Source of the DNA: Streptomyces anulatus
GTDB lineage: Bacteria; Actinomycetota; Actinomycetes; Streptomycetales; Streptomycetaceae
Assembly (NCBI RefSeq): GCF_000721175.1
Contig: NZ_JOEZ01000032.1
Location: forward strand, 1-64,000
Length of the DNA: 64,000 nt
Direction: 5' to 3'
The notes below the pieces were generated by a model. It was not told the origin of the DNA. It saw only the letters and a program-made list of their open reading frames with translations, and made no database searches. Below, piece after piece: positions 36,556 through 46,302 of the stretch (position 1 is its first letter; each line of letters starts with the position of its first letter). Both the position numbers and the translations under genes were made by a program.

Positions 36556-37806
36556 TCATCCCTTGCCCGGTGGGCCCGCTTCCGCCGGGCGCCAGCCCCG
36601 GGCACGGGCCCGGGAGAGGGCGAAACCGGCCCAGAGGACGGCGAGGACACCGGCCGAGCCGAGGAGGACGAAGAGGGTGGCACGGCCGGTGGCGCGGTCG
36701 GTGCCGGAGGTGTCGCGTACGGCCACGGTCTCGGCGGCGGGCTCCGCACCGGCGGCGGGCGCGGCGGAGTCGCCGAGGACCGTGGTGACCGCGGCGTAGG
36801 CGTCCAGCTGGGGAATGTCGGCCGGGTAAGCGGTCGCCGTCAGCCGGCGGGTCACCGCGCCGGCCGAGTCCTCGGGATGGGTGGCGCGGACGACCGCCGC
36901 GGCCCCGGCGGCGTACGCGGTGGCCACCGCGACGCCTCCCCCGAGGTAGTGCCCGGTCCCGCGCGGCCCACCGGAGACCACCCCGGCGCCGGGAGCGGCC
37001 AGGTCGACGGTGCCGGTGGGAAGGGCGCTGTCCGGGCGGGTGCCGGCGGGCAGCATGTCGGCGACCGAGAGGACGCCGGGTTCGCCGGCGGGCCAGTAGG
37101 TACGGGAGGGGATCTCGTCGGCGGAGCCCCGGGCCGGCGGGTCCGGGGTGGCCGCGGCGACGACCACCGCGCCTGCCCGGTGGGCCTCGGCGACCGCCCT
37201 GGTCAGCGCCTTGTCCCGGCGCGGCAGGGCGACCGCGACCGCGATCACGCCGGCCCGGGCCTCGGCCGCCTCGCGCACCGCCGCCGCGACGAGGCCGGCG
37301 CTGGGCTGCCCCCGCCGGTCGGTGCCGCGCAGGGCCAGGATCTTCGCGTCCGGGGCGACTCCGGCCAGCCTCGGGATGTTCCCGCCGGTCCCGGCGATCA
37401 GCCCGGCCAGGAACGTACCGTGTCCGACGCAGTCGTCGGCGGCGGTGCCCTCGGCGGTGACCCGGCCGTCGAGCCCGGCGGCGTCCGGGTCGACCCCGGT
37501 GCCGATCAGTGCGACGGTGACGCCCGCCCCGGTGGAGTGCTGGTGCAGCCGGTCCAGGTCGAGGCGCTGACGCGACCAGTCCTGCTTCTTCGCCTTCTCC
37601 TCGGAGGCGGGGGTGCAGACCACCTCGTCGGCCCGCGGGTCGAGCGCTGAGGGCATGCCGGGCAGTTCCTGGCCCTTCTTCCCGTCGGCCGCGGGAAGGG
37701 CCGTCGGTGTACGGGCCAGGGACGTGGCCTGGGCGGGTACGGCCACGGGCAGCATCAGGGCGGCCGCGAGCCCGGCACCGTACAGCAGGCGGGCGGGCGG
37801 CCTCAT
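36556..37806 (-). CDS. mycP: mycosin-like (MycP) protein with lost catalytic residues
   Basis: A 416-aa subtilisin-fold mycosin with a signal peptide ([21 protein letters not shown]) and a C-terminal membrane helix ([21 protein letters not shown]), as expected of MycP. The catalytic Asp motif should read IDTG, but here it is VALIGTGVD, with Gly102. His129 is kept (VGHGTFLAG). The Ser motif GTSxA is replaced by [11 protein letters not shown], with Ala293 at the Ser position. The oxyanion Asn region reads VVAAATPD. So it cannot be a serine protease, although mycosins also stabilise the ESX complex without proteolysis. ATG 37806 overlaps the stop of the upstream EccA-like gene (ATGA), so the two are translationally coupled. 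Confidence 0.92.
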   Translation of the reverse strand: MRPPARLLYGAGLAAALMLPVAVPAQATSLARTPTALPAADGKKGQELPGMPSALDPRADEVVCTPASEEKAKKQDWSRQRLDLDRLHQHSTGAGVTVALIGTGVDPDAAGLDGRVTAEGTAADDCVGHGTFLAGLIAGTGGNIPRLAGVAPDAKILALRGTDRRGQPSAGLVAAAVREAAEARAGVIAVAVALPRRDKALTRAVAEAHRAGAVVVAAATPDPPARGSADEIPSRTYWPAGEPGVLSVADMLPAGTRPDSALPTGTVDLAAPGAGVVSGGPRGTGHYLGGGVAVATAYAAGAAAVVRATHPEDSAGAVTRRLTATAYPADIPQLDAYAAVTTVLGDSAAPAAGAEPAAETVAVRDTSGTDRATGRATLFVLLGSAGVLAVLWAGFALSRARARGWRPAEAGPPGKG

Positions 37807-40800
37807 CGGGGGGCCACCTTGGGTGCTGCGGCCGTGACGTCCGCCGGGAGGAGGACGCGCAGGTCGTCCAGGGTGGGTGCGGCCAGCGAACTGAGCCGGC
37901 CCGCCTGGCGGGTGACCATCGACTCGACGACCTGGCGGGCCAGACGGGCGTTGCCGAAGGAGCGGTCGCGGGGCAGCGCGTCGAAGTACTCCTTGAGCAG
38001 CGGCCCCGTGCCGGGCCCGCACTCGTACCCCATGTTCGCCGCCTGGGCGCGCACGATGGTGACCAGTTCCTCGGAGGAGTAGTCGGCGAAGGCGATCCGG
38101 CGCGGGAAGCGGGAGGAGAGGCCCGGATTGGAGGCGAGGAAACGCTCCATCTCGTCGGTGTAGCCGGCGACGATGACGACGACCTCGTCGCGGTGGTCCT
38201 CCATCAGCTTCAGCAGGGTGTCCACCGCCTCCTGGCCGAAGTCGGCGCCACCGCCGCGCGGGGTGAGGGTGTACGCCTCGTCGATGAACAGCACCCCGCC
38301 GCGAGCCCGTTCGAAGACCTCGCGGGTCAACTGCGCGGTGTGGCCTATGTAGCGGCCGACGAGGTCGGCGCGAGCCGCCTCGATCAGCTGGCCGCGCTCC
38401 AGGACGCCGAGCTGGGTCAGCACCTCGCCGTAGAGGCGGGCGACGGTGGTCTTGCCGGTGCCGGGCGGGCCGGTGAACACCAGGTGGTTGCTGAGCGATG
38501 GGACGGGCAGCCCTGCGGCGGCGCGGTGCCGGGCGGTGGTGATGAGGTTGACCAGGTCGGCAACCTCGCGCTTCACCTCGGCCAGGCCGATCATGTCGCC
38601 GAGGCGGGTGAGCGGGTCGTCGGCAGGCGCTGCGGTCTCGGCGGCCGACGCCGCGGCGGTGGCGGAGACGTCGTCGGGCAGCAGCAGCCGCAGATCGCGC
38701 TCGCTGACCTGTGGTTGTGCGGAGAGCCGGACCGCCTGCCGGTCCACCATCTCCTCGAACACCCCGCGCGCGGCACGGCCGTTGCCGAATCCGGCGTCCC
38801 GGTCCATCGCACCGAAGTGCGTGGCCAGCGCCTCGGCGGTGCCCTCACCCAGCTCGTACTGATGCTGGGCGCACATGCTCTCCATGATCGCGACCAGGTC
38901 GGCCACCGAGTAGTTCTCGAACTCGACGGTCCGCGAGAACCTGGACGCCAGGCCCGGGTTGGAGCCGAGGAAGGAGTCCATCTCACGGGAGTAGCCGGCC
39001 GCGACCACCACCACGTCGTCGCGGTGGTCCTCCATGAGCTTCAGCAGGGTGTCCACGGCCTCGCGGCCGAAGTCGGCGCCGCCGTTGCCACTGTCCGAGG
39101 TGAGCGTGTACGCCTCGTCGATGAACAGCACCCCGCCCAGGGCCCGTTGGAAGGTCTCGGAGGTCTTGATCGCGGTGCCGCCGACGACCTGGGCGACCAG
39201 GTCGGCGCGGGAGACCTCCACCAGGTGGCCGCTGCGCAGCGAACCCAGCTCGGCCAGGATCGACCCGTAGAGGCGGGCGACGGTGGTCTTGCCGGTGCCG
39301 GGCGGGCCGGCGAAGACCAGGTGTCTGCTCATCGGCGGTGCGGGCATGCCGAGTTGCTCACGGCGCTGGGCGAGCTGGGTGAGGTTGACCAGGGTGCCCA
39401 CCTGCTGCTTGACGTTCTCCAGGCCGATCAGCGCGTTGAGGGCGCCGAGCGGGCCGTCCGCACGGTCCGGCGGGGGCGCGTCGGCCGCGCCGGAGCCTGC
39501 CGGGTCGGTGTTCTCGGCGCTGCCACTGCCCCAGGCGTCCCGCTTGCCGTTGCCGACGCTGTTCAGGCCCTCCACGGCGAGCCGTTCGCCGGGTGCGGTC
39601 TGCACCAGGCCGCCGCCCTCGTTCTCCCGGGCGGTGCAGTTGACGAGCGAGACGGGGGCGGTGGACTCCACCCGGAAGCCGTCCTGGGCACCGCCGCCCG
39701 CCTCGCAGCCGCTGAGTGAGGCGAGCGCGCCCTCGCGGAGGAGGAAGCCGTGGCCCTTGGGGGCGTGCACCGAGGTGCGGTTGGCGGTCAGCTCGCCCCC
39801 GGCGGCTACGACCACGCCCTCCTCACCGGATATCTCGACGCGGAAGTCGCGGACGGTGACGTTGCCGCCGTCCTCGACGACCAGGCCGCTGATGGCCGGG
39901 TCGGAGACCCCGCCACCGGCCAGGTAGAGGGTGGAGCCGGAGGCCACCCGTACCCCGGCGCCCTTCGGCCGGACGATCTCGCAGTCCTCGACGCGGCCCC
40001 GGGCGTCCCGGGTGGCCACGATGCCGTCACCGGCGGGCTCGACCAGCCGGGCCCGGCGCAGCAACGGGCTGGCGCCGCCGAGCACGGCGACGGCGGGCGA
40101 GGAGCCGATCACCTCCAAGCGGTCCAGCTCGGGCGCCGAGTCCTCCTCCAGGAGCAGCCCGGCCCCCTCGCAGTCGCGGACGGTCAGCCCGGTCAGCGCC
40201 GGGGAGGACGCCCCGGCGACGCGCAGCGCCGCGCCCTGCGCCCCATCGACCCAGCAGTCCTCGAAGGTGCCGCGCGCCCGGTCGGTGACGACCACGCCGT
40301 GGCCGCGCACGCGCGAGACGCGGCAGCGGCGCAGTACGGGGTCGGTGCCCCCGGCCAGGGCGATCCCGTTGCCGGAGGCGCCGGTGACGCGGACGTCCTC
40401 CAGGGTGGTGCGGCCCGCGCTGCTCAGGTGCACGCCGGTGCTGGTGTCGTGCACCACGGTCCGGACGACCGAGACGGCGGAGTTCCCCTCCAGGGCGATG
40501 GAGGGCTTGTCGGTGGAGGAGACGTCGCAGTCCTCGACGGTGCCACGGGTATCGCCGTTGGCGAGCAGGCCGTTGCCGCGGGCGCCCCGTACCGTGCAGT
40601 CGCGGATGCGTGCCTCGCCCTGTTCGGCGAGGACGATGCCGCTGGTTCCGAGGTGTTCGAGCGTGCAGGACTCGATGGTGGTGGGTGTGGTGGAGGTGAC
40701 CACGATGCCCGCGCCCTGCGGGTTGCTCACCCGGCAGTCCCGCAGCGCGAGGGAGCCGGTCCCGCCGGCCAGCATCGCGGTCCAGGCGGCGCCGACGACC

Positions 40801-41114
40801 TCGCAGCCGTCGAACGCGGCCTGCCCGCGCCGCACGTCCACGGCGGGCAGCTCGGCGTCGCCGCCGCGCAGGGTGAGTTCGCAGAGCATGACGGCGTCGG
40901 CGCGCAGCGCGACGACGCTGCCCGAACGCGGCCGGATCTCCACCGTGCCCCGCCCCTCGGCGGCGGTGAGGGTGACCCGGGTGTGGATCACCAGGTTCTC
41001 CGCGTACGTTCCGGGCCGGACGCTGATGAGCGCACCGGTACGGGCGGCGGCGAGCGCCTCACCGATCGTGGAAAAGCGGTCCTCGGGGCCGACCGTCAGT
41101 ACCTGGCGCGACAC
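37803..41114 (-). CDS. beta-helix protein with two EccA/CbbX-type AAA+ domains
   Basis: A 1,103-aa fusion. Residues 1-500 are parallel right-handed beta-helix repeats (about twenty units of the type [22 protein letters not shown]). Then come two CbbX/EccA-type AAA+ domains: domain one has Walker [10 protein letters not shown] (Lys609), Walker [13 protein letters not shown] and an arginine-finger region; domain two has Lys888 and [17 protein letters not shown]. EccA is the cytoplasmic AAA+ chaperone of ESX systems, normally with a TPR N-terminus and one AAA+ domain. Here a beta-helix replaces the TPR part and the ATPase is doubled. It is cytoplasmic, coupled by ATGA to the mycosin gene downstream. 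It probably remodels or delivers T7SS substrates; the beta-helix may be a docking surface. Confidence 0.9.
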   Translation of the reverse strand: MSRQVLTVGPEDRFSTIGEALAAARTGALISVRPGTYAENLVIHTRVTLTAAEGRGTVEIRPRSGSVVALRADAVMLCELTLRGGDAELPAVDVRRGQAAFDGCEVVGAAWTAMLAGGTGSLALRDCRVSNPQGAGIVVTSTTPTTIESCTLEHLGTSGIVLAEQGEARIRDCTVRGARGNGLLANGDTRGTVEDCDVSSTDKPSIALEGNSAVSVVRTVVHDTSTGVHLSSAGRTTLEDVRVTGASGNGIALAGGTDPVLRRCRVSRVRGHGVVVTDRARGTFEDCWVDGAQGAALRVAGASSPALTGLTVRDCEGAGLLLEEDSAPELDRLEVIGSSPAVAVLGGASPLLRRARLVEPAGDGIVATRDARGRVEDCEIVRPKGAGVRVASGSTLYLAGGGVSDPAISGLVVEDGGNVTVRDFRVEISGEEGVVVAAGGELTANRTSVHAPKGHGFLLREGALASLSGCEAGGGAQDGFRVESTAPVSLVNCTARENEGGGLVQTAPGERLAVEGLNSVGNGKRDAWGSGSAENTDPAGSGAADAPPPDRADGPLGALNALIGLENVKQQVGTLVNLTQLAQRREQLGMPAPPMSRHLVFAGPPGTGKTTVARLYGSILAELGSLRSGHLVEVSRADLVAQVVGGTAIKTSETFQRALGGVLFIDEAYTLTSDSGNGGADFGREAVDTLLKLMEDHRDDVVVVAAGYSREMDSFLGSNPGLASRFSRTVEFENYSVADLVAIMESMCAQHQYELGEGTAEALATHFGAMDRDAGFGNGRAARGVFEEMVDRQAVRLSAQPQVSERDLRLLLPDDVSATAAASAAETAAPADDPLTRLGDMIGLAEVKREVADLVNLITTARHRAAAGLPVPSLSNHLVFTGPPGTGKTTVARLYGEVLTQLGVLERGQLIEAARADLVGRYIGHTAQLTREVFERARGGVLFIDEAYTLTPRGGGADFGQEAVDTLLKLMEDHRDEVVVIVAGYTDEMERFLASNPGLSSRFPRRIAFADYSSEELVTIVRAQAANMGYECGPGTGPLLKEYFDALPRDRSFGNARLARQVVESMVTRQAGRLSSLAAPTLDDLRVLLPADVTAAAPKVAPR

Positions 41115-41204
41115 GCACCAACCTCCTTGCTACGGCGGCGTCCTCGACGGACGCCCCTCTTCGCCGGGGACGCGGGCCGGCGGCCCGGCGGTGCCATCAT
41201 GCCT

Positions 41205-41222
41205 CGCCCGGGCACCCGGGCG
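41205..41222. terminator. hairpin after ricin-lectin gene
   Basis: Inverted repeat CGCCCGGG-CA-CCCGGGCG, just past the stop of the lectin gene (41229, minus strand). The position fits a terminator or attenuator before the EccA-like gene. Confidence 0.5.
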
Positions 41223-41228
41223 ACAAGG

Positions 41229-42452
41229 TCAGACGCTCCACTTCTGGTTGTCGAGGCCCGTGCAGGTCCACAGGATCAGATAGGTCTCCGGTCCCCTGCT
41301 CCGGCTGTGGTCCGGGATGTCGACGCATTTGCCGACGGCGGTGTTGACCAGGTCGTGGGCATCGTTCAGGGCGAACTTCTGGGCGTCGGCCCCGTTGCAC
41401 CAGGCGATCTGGATAGGCGTGCCGTCGTTGAAGTTCGCGTTGGCGACGTCCAGGCACTTGTCCTTGACCCGGATCGTGCCGTCGGAGGCGAAGCGCCACT
41501 TCTGGGCGTCGGCGCCGTTGCAGTCCCACATGAACAAGGGCTGGCCGTCGTTGAAGTTGTGGCCGGGGACGTCGATGCAGCGGCCGGAGAGGTGGCTGCG
41601 GAAGGAGACGGGCCCGCTGAGGGTCACGGCGGGCGCAGCCTTGGCGGGCCGGCTCTTCGCGCCGCCGTCCTTCTCCGGCTGCGCCTCGGGGCTGTCGGCC
41701 TTCTTGGGCGGGTTCCCCGGGGTGTCGTCCGTCTTCGACGCGTCCTTGTCCGTGCCCGACGCGGGGGCGGCCAGGGGAGTCTGCCGCACGGGCTCGGCGG
41801 GCTTCCGCGGCTTCCCCTCGTCGCCCTTGCCGTCGCCCGGAGGGCTGGTCTCGGGCGCGGTGACGGCGAACTCGCCCGGCGCCTCCTGCCCACTCCCGTC
41901 CAGCACGGTCCCGGCAGCCGCCGTCGACGGTTGTTCGGGCCCCTTGTCGTCGTTCCCGGCCAGGACGAGGAAGGGCACGGACACGAGCAGTGCGCCCGCG
42001 ACCGCGGCCCCGGCGAGCACGGCCTTGCCCGGCCTCCCGACGGGCCCGGCCTGCGGCTGCGGCCGGTCGATCGCGGTGGCGGTCATGGTCCGTACGAGGG
42101 CGGGGAGCCGGCTCTGCGCGGCGGCGGAGGCACCGTGGTCGGGAGCGGGGTCGGCGTCGGGGGCTCCGGGCCCGGCCTCGGGGGTATCGGGCCGGGCCTC
42201 GGAGGCCGCGGACTCCGGCGGGGCGGCTTCGGGGCCGGCGGTTCCGGGCGCGGCCTCGGGGTCCTTCCGCTCTGCGGACCTCTCGCTCTCGGGAGCGTCC
42301 GGGGCAGGCACGGCGGCCGTATCGGGCACAGCAGATGGTGCGGAACCGACGGAGGCGGCGGGGGCGGCGCTCTCGGCCGTCCCTTCGCTCTCGGCGCCGG
42401 ACTCCGCGCGAGCCGCCGGGGAGGCGGGGGTCTGCTGGGACGAACGCGTCAC
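41229..42452 (-). CDS. membrane-anchored ricin-type beta-trefoil lectin protein
   Basis: A 407-aa protein. A Pro/Ala/Glu-rich cytoplasmic segment (residues 1-135) is followed by one membrane helix (AVLAGAAVAGALLVSVPFLVLAG), a Pro/Lys-rich extracellular linker and a C-terminal ricin-type beta-trefoil. The three trefoil repeats each end with a QxW-type motif (DAQKWRF, DAQKFAL, DNQKWSV) and carry CIDVP, CLDVA and CVDIP loops. Beta-trefoils bind sugars, so it could tether the T7SS region to the cell wall or to a target. The GTG start overlaps the stop of the upstream gene (GTGA), so the two are co-translated. The layout parallels that of the divergent bulb-lectin protein. Confidence 0.88.
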   Translation of the reverse strand: MTRSSQQTPASPAARAESGAESEGTAESAAPAASVGSAPSAVPDTAAVPAPDAPESERSAERKDPEAAPGTAGPEAAPPESAASEARPDTPEAGPGAPDADPAPDHGASAAAQSRLPALVRTMTATAIDRPQPQAGPVGRPGKAVLAGAAVAGALLVSVPFLVLAGNDDKGPEQPSTAAAGTVLDGSGQEAPGEFAVTAPETSPPGDGKGDEGKPRKPAEPVRQTPLAAPASGTDKDASKTDDTPGNPPKKADSPEAQPEKDGGAKSRPAKAAPAVTLSGPVSFRSHLSGRCIDVPGHNFNDGQPLFMWDCNGADAQKWRFASDGTIRVKDKCLDVANANFNDGTPIQIAWCNGADAQKFALNDAHDLVNTAVGKCVDIPDHSRSRGPETYLILWTCTGLDNQKWSV

Positions 42453-43201
42453 GGGGTCCTCCCTGTGGTGTTGTGAGGCCAGGGTTCGGCCGAGCTGTGG
42501 TCGCCCGTCCCGCTCACGGGTCCGAGAAGGCTCTCGGCCGGGACGAGCAGCGGAGCCGCGGCCCCGGCGTTGACCATCAACTGGGCGTCGGAGGCCGTCA
42601 ACGACCTGGCCAACTCCCTGGCGGGAAAGCTGTCATGGTGGAGTGCCGAGGACATGAACGCATGGGTGGGCGAGGTGAACAACAGCATCACCGGCGCCCC
42701 GTCCCGCCCGGCGGCCGTGAGCGGCCCGCCGTCCGGCCCGCGCACGACGGTGACCTCCGCGTCCGCGAGAGCCTCCAGCGCCGCTTCCACCGATCCGTAC
42801 CCGGTGGCGGCCCGCTGCGCCGCCGCGTCCACCGGATCGGTGGGCTCCGGCCACCCGAGAACCCGCGCCGAGGGCCGGTACGCCGGGTTGGCGCGGTACT
42901 CCCCGACGCCCCCGTCTTCGTCCGACCGCCACTCCCCCAGCACAGCCCACTGCGGCGGCGTCCGCTCCTCGGCCCACTCCGGGTCGACGATCCCGACCCA
43001 GTGCCCCGGAGCCCGCCGGGCGGCGTCCTTCACGGCATCGGGCACCAGGGAGGCATCGACCACCTCGGTGCTCCCGGAGCCGGGCGCCCCAGATCCTTCG
43101 GACGCTCCGGAGGCACCGGAAACGCCGAACGGAACACCCTGTCCGCCCACTTGCCGCTCTCCGGGCCGTATCTCCACCTGAACTCTTGGCTCCGTACGCA
43201 T
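42449..43201 (-). CDS. T7SS-associated protein, SseB-like domain
   Basis: A 250-aa protein of the type annotated in Streptomyces as type VII secretion system-associated. Residues 45-115 hold VPDAVKDAARRAPGHWVGIVDPEW and GEWRSDEDGGVGEYRANPAYRPSARVLGWPEPTDPVDAA, the conserved core of that family. Residues 120-250 resemble the SseB N-terminal domain (APVMLLFTSPTHAFMSS; LLVPAESLLGPV). It has no signal or membrane helix, so is cytoplasmic. I chose ATG 43201 as the first codon before family-like sequence. Its stop overlaps the GTG of the ricin-lectin gene. Its role is unknown beyond association with T7SS loci. Confidence 0.8.
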   Translation of the reverse strand: MRTEPRVQVEIRPGERQVGGQGVPFGVSGASGASEGSGAPGSGSTEVVDASLVPDAVKDAARRAPGHWVGIVDPEWAEERTPPQWAVLGEWRSDEDGGVGEYRANPAYRPSARVLGWPEPTDPVDAAAQRAATGYGSVEAALEALADAEVTVVRGPDGGPLTAAGRDGAPVMLLFTSPTHAFMSSALHHDSFPARELARSLTASDAQLMVNAGAAAPLLVPAESLLGPVSGTGDHSSAEPWPHNTTGRTP

Positions 43202-43462
43202 TCTTGAGCGCCGAACGGCACACGCTCGCCGCCGACAGCGATCAGATCGGGGAGCCACCAGGATGTCACACGAGCACCGCCCACGGGGCTCGGCCCCGGG
43301 TCCGTATCGGCCTCCCACGTGCCCGTTTGCTGCCCGAACAGAGAACTTTCCGGGACCAGTGAGGCGTGGGAGGACAAAGCGCCGGGGGGAGTTCGGGGCG
43401 GGACACCGCCGCCGCCACCACGACCGGCTACGTTGGGCGCGCCACCCAGGAGGAGTCACCGC

Positions 43463-44461
43463 ATGTCCCCCGAGCACCCCACCCCCGGCACCGACACCGC
43501 GGCAGCCACCGCCCGCGCGGAGGAGTCCGGCGCCCCGCCCCCACCGGCCACCACCCCGGCGGCACCGACGCGGACCCCTGCCCCGACGACGAAGGCTGAG
43601 TCCGCCCCGACCCCGGCCGGAGAGACGGCCGCCGCCCCGACCGCGCCCTCGGCCACGACGGAGCCGGCCGAGACGCACCAGGCGCCCGAGGCCCGCGCAG
43701 AGGGCCACGGAGTGGCAGCGGCCATCGCCACGACGCCGGAGACCCGGACCGTCACCGCTGTCGACAAGGGACGCCCCCGCACACCGATCCTGGCGGGGGC
43801 CGCGTTCGTCGGCGCCGCCCTGGTCGCGATACCCGTGCTGCTGATGGGCAGCGCGAACGACGAGGAGCCGCGGAACCCCGCCACCACCCCGGTCGCGGGG
43901 AGCGCCGACACGGTCCTCAACCCCGAACCGGCTCCGGCGGCCCTGGACGACTACGTGGCGGTGAAGCCCACGCCGTCCCCGTCCCCGACGGAACAGAAGA
44001 ACAAGATCGCCCCGCCGAAGGCCGCACCCGCACCCGCATCCGTGGCCCCCTCGCCCGCGCCCCGGACGAGCGCCCCCGCCGAGAAGCCCAAGGCCTCACC
44101 GAAGCCGAAGCCGAAGCCCAAGGCGGCCTCGAAGCCGAACTGGGGCAGCCAGACGGTCTCCGCGACCAGCTCCATCGGGGTCGGCCAGTCCTGGGCCACC
44201 AACCGCATCCGCATGACGATGCAGCAGGATGGCAACCTGGTCGTCTACAACGAGCAGAACAAGCCGATCTGGGCCGCCATGACCTTCGGCGAGAACCACC
44301 GGGCGATCTTCCAGCCCGACGGCAACCTGGTGATCCACAACGGCGACGACCGAGCCATCTGGGCCTCCAAGACCCATGACTTCGGCGGCGCCCGGATGGT
44401 CCTGAGGCCCGACGCCAAGGTGGTCATCGTGCACAACGGCAGGGTGGTCTGGTCGACCTGA
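43463..44461 (+). CDS. membrane-anchored bulb-type mannose-lectin protein
   Basis: A 332-aa protein. A Pro/Ala/Thr-rich cytoplasmic region (1-110) precedes one membrane helix (TPILAGAAFVGAALVAIPVLLMGS). A Lys/Pro linker (KASPKPKPKPKAASKP) leads to a C-terminal bulb-type (D-mannose-binding) lectin domain with the QxDxNxVxY-type motifs QQDGNLVVY and QPDGNLVIHN; the third repeat is degenerate (RPDAKVVIVHN). ATG 43463 has AGGAGG upstream. It is divergent from the SseB-like/ricin-lectin pair and shares their cytoplasmic-tail, helix, linker and lectin design, so both lectins probably serve the same surface function. Confidence 0.9.
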   Translation: MSPEHPTPGTDTAAATARAEESGAPPPPATTPAAPTRTPAPTTKAESAPTPAGETAAAPTAPSATTEPAETHQAPEARAEGHGVAAAIATTPETRTVTAVDKGRPRTPILAGAAFVGAALVAIPVLLMGSANDEEPRNPATTPVAGSADTVLNPEPAPAALDDYVAVKPTPSPSPTEQKNKIAPPKAAPAPASVAPSPAPRTSAPAEKPKASPKPKPKPKAASKPNWGSQTVSATSSIGVGQSWATNRIRMTMQQDGNLVVYNEQNKPIWAAMTFGENHRAIFQPDGNLVIHNGDDRAIWASKTHDFGGARMVLRPDAKVVIVHNGRVVWST

Positions 44462-44480
44462 CCGGTGTGGCGTACTCCTC

Positions 44481-44816
44481 GTGGCTGAAGGGTGGGCTGC
44501 CGACGCGCTGCTCACCGCGGTGCACAGCCGACCGCCGAAGTGGTTCACCGGTGCCGCCGCTCGCGAGAAGGCGGCCGGCGCGCCGGAGGCGTGCGCGGGC
44601 ACCGTCGCCTGGGCTCAGAACCAGGCGCAGTCGACGTTCGACGTGTGGAAGGAAGGTGTCAAGGACTCCCAGCAGGGGGCCGACGGCCACCGCAACGGAT
44701 CGACGACTGCAACAAGGCTGTCCAAGGCCTCCCCCGAGACCTACGCCGGCGGACAGCTGAAGGCGTATCACGTGCCCGGCAACGGCATGAGTGGAATGAG
44801 TTCATGGCTGCAGTGA
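44481..44816 (+). pseudogene. remnant of a T7SS-type toxin gene
   Basis: The frame gives WAADALLTAVHSRPPKW, then AQNQAQSTFDVWKEGVKDSQQGADGHRN, a helical segment like the middle of LXG/WXG-type secreted toxins. A one-base shift near 44692-44700 would continue it as RIDDCNKAVQ, a natural extension. The remaining frame gives the short end ETYAGGQLKAYHVPGNGM. There is no N-terminal domain, and the bulb-lectin gene stops just 19 bp upstream. The fragment therefore looks like a decayed 3' part of a larger toxin gene. A small intact protein cannot be excluded. Confidence 0.5.
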
Positions 44817-45286
44817 TCACCATGCTGGAAGAGCTCAGGGGCCCCGCCCCACTGACCGCCGAAGCTGCGGCGGCGCGGTTCTCGGCTCAGGGGTGGACAC
44901 CCGGGAGCAAGATCCGTGACGGCGTGGAGAGGTCGTGGGACAAGGGCAGCGTCGGGGGCTGGATCCAGACGTTCGGCGGTGGGGCGGTCAGCGTCTCGTT
45001 CTTCGTCTGGATCCGCGACGTCGACGAGTCGGGCTACTTCGACGACGTGGAAGCCGTCTACGCGCAGGGGGAGCAGGCGCTGGCCGACTTCCTCCCCGAG
45101 ATCGAGGAATCCCCTCTCGCCGGCCACCTCGTCGAGGCCGAGCAGACGGACGCCGACAGGGACGAGTTCATCAAGCTGAAGAAGTGGACTCTCGACGCCC
45201 GGATCCTGACCGCAGGTGTGATCCAGCATGACACCGATCTTCCGGTGATGGTCATGGTGGTGCTGGAGGAGCCCGGCATCACCTGA
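44804..45286 (+). CDS. hypothetical protein, possible immunity protein
   Basis: A 160-aa protein of no recognised family: MLEELRGPAPLTAEAAAARF, a beta-rich centre (GGWIQTFGGGAVSVSFFVWIRDVDES), then helices and FIKLKKWTLDARILTAGVIQH. ATG 44804 overlaps the end of the toxin remnant, the arrangement of toxin-immunity pairs. A second ATG lies at 44822. Small acidic single-domain proteins like this often neutralise polymorphic toxins. The function is inferred from position only. Confidence 0.65.
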   Translation: MAAVITMLEELRGPAPLTAEAAAARFSAQGWTPGSKIRDGVERSWDKGSVGGWIQTFGGGAVSVSFFVWIRDVDESGYFDDVEAVYAQGEQALADFLPEIEESPLAGHLVEAEQTDADRDEFIKLKKWTLDARILTAGVIQHDTDLPVMVMVVLEEPGIT

Positions 45287-45457
45287 CCCACCGCCGCGTG
45301 TCGCGGTGGTCCCGCCGTTGGGCGCCGTCGAGCCGTTTTCACCTTCGACGGGACGGTCATCGAGACCGGCACCGACTCCTGCCGACTCGCCAGCACCCGC
45401 GCGCGAGGGGAAGCGCCGGCCACGGCCGGCTGGAGCCGCCCGACTCGGCTGGGCGAC

Positions 45458-45477
45458 CGCCGCCCGCGCGGGCGGCG
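45458..45477. terminator. bidirectional terminator
   Basis: A perfect hairpin, CGCCGCCC-GCGC-GGGCGGCG, lies between two convergent genes (the possible immunity gene ending 45286 and the NTF2-like gene ending 45489). Confidence 0.65.
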
Positions 45478-45488
45478 ATCCCACCCAC

Positions 45489-45860
45489 TCAACCGGTCGG
45501 AGTGGCCTGGTGGAAGTACATCCGCCAGCCCGTCTCCGTCAGGCGCCACACAGAACTCCGCCAGGCCCGACGGCCCTGGTTGTCGGCGAAGTACGTCAGA
45601 TGAACGATGCCGGGAGCGAGGACGGCTCCGGCCATCTCACTCACCTCGACCGGAGACTCCGGGGCCACCGAGCCGCCGCTCGTCACCGTGAGGATCGACG
45701 CCACGTCCCACCGGCGCCCGGAAGCCCCGATCTCGGTGAACTCCGGATCCAGAAGCTCCAGGACACGGGCCGGGGAAGCACGCACCTCGGGATCGAGAAG
45801 CCGCATCTCCCCATCGATGGCTGCCTGCACGGCCCGCTCACTCTCATCCGTCATGCGCAA
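45489..45860 (-). CDS. NTF2-like / DUF4440 protein
   Basis: A 123-aa single-domain protein with the SnoaL/NTF2-like fold signature of DUF4440: AAIDGEMRLLDPEVRASPARVLELLDPEFTEIGASGRRWD, then four strands ending HLTYFADNQGRRAWRSSVWRLTETGWRMYFHQATP. It is cytoplasmic, and length and motif order fit the family. Such proteins bind small ligands or are weak enzymes, often without known substrate. There is no operon partner. Confidence 0.85.
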   Translation of the reverse strand: MRMTDESERAVQAAIDGEMRLLDPEVRASPARVLELLDPEFTEIGASGRRWDVASILTVTSGGSVAPESPVEVSEMAGAVLAPGIVHLTYFADNQGRRAWRSSVWRLTETGWRMYFHQATPTG

Positions 45861-46302
45861 ACCCTACGGACGCTGCTTGCCAAGGCACAGCGAAATGATC
45901 ACTCGATGGCGGCGACGGCACGGCGCCGCCGTGAAAACCCGCGCACATCTCTCGGCGGAGGTATCACCAACTGCCACCGGAACTCATGCTGTCAAGGAAC
46001 GCGACCACCCCTCTCCACCGGCCATGCTGTCAAGAGGTCGCCGCGGGCAGCGGGAGCGAACACCGTTGCAGGTCAGCGCGCGTACGCATCCGCTCCGAGC
46101 CCGGCGCGTACGCCGCCCAGGGCAAGCGGTGAAGAGCGGATCCGGGTCGGCGCACGGACACCGAGGCGCACCCCGGTGCCTCGTACGAGGCACCGGAAGG
46201 CCGGAGCGCGGCGTCGACGAGTCTCCGTGACGCGTGGGGAGGCCGGGCATGGGCGGATGCCGGTCCGCTCCGACGCGCGAGCCGCTGCTAGCGTGGCGAA
46301 GC
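45861..46302. other. gene-free stretch
   Basis: There are 442 bp with no supportable gene. The 11-base string ATGCTGTCAAG occurs twice (near 45987 and 46023), which may mark an old duplication. I see no other structure. Confidence 0.4.

Noticed and set aside
32625..36749. Minus-strand open frame of 1,374 aa
   Set aside because: Antisense to eccC, which has three clear ATPase domains.
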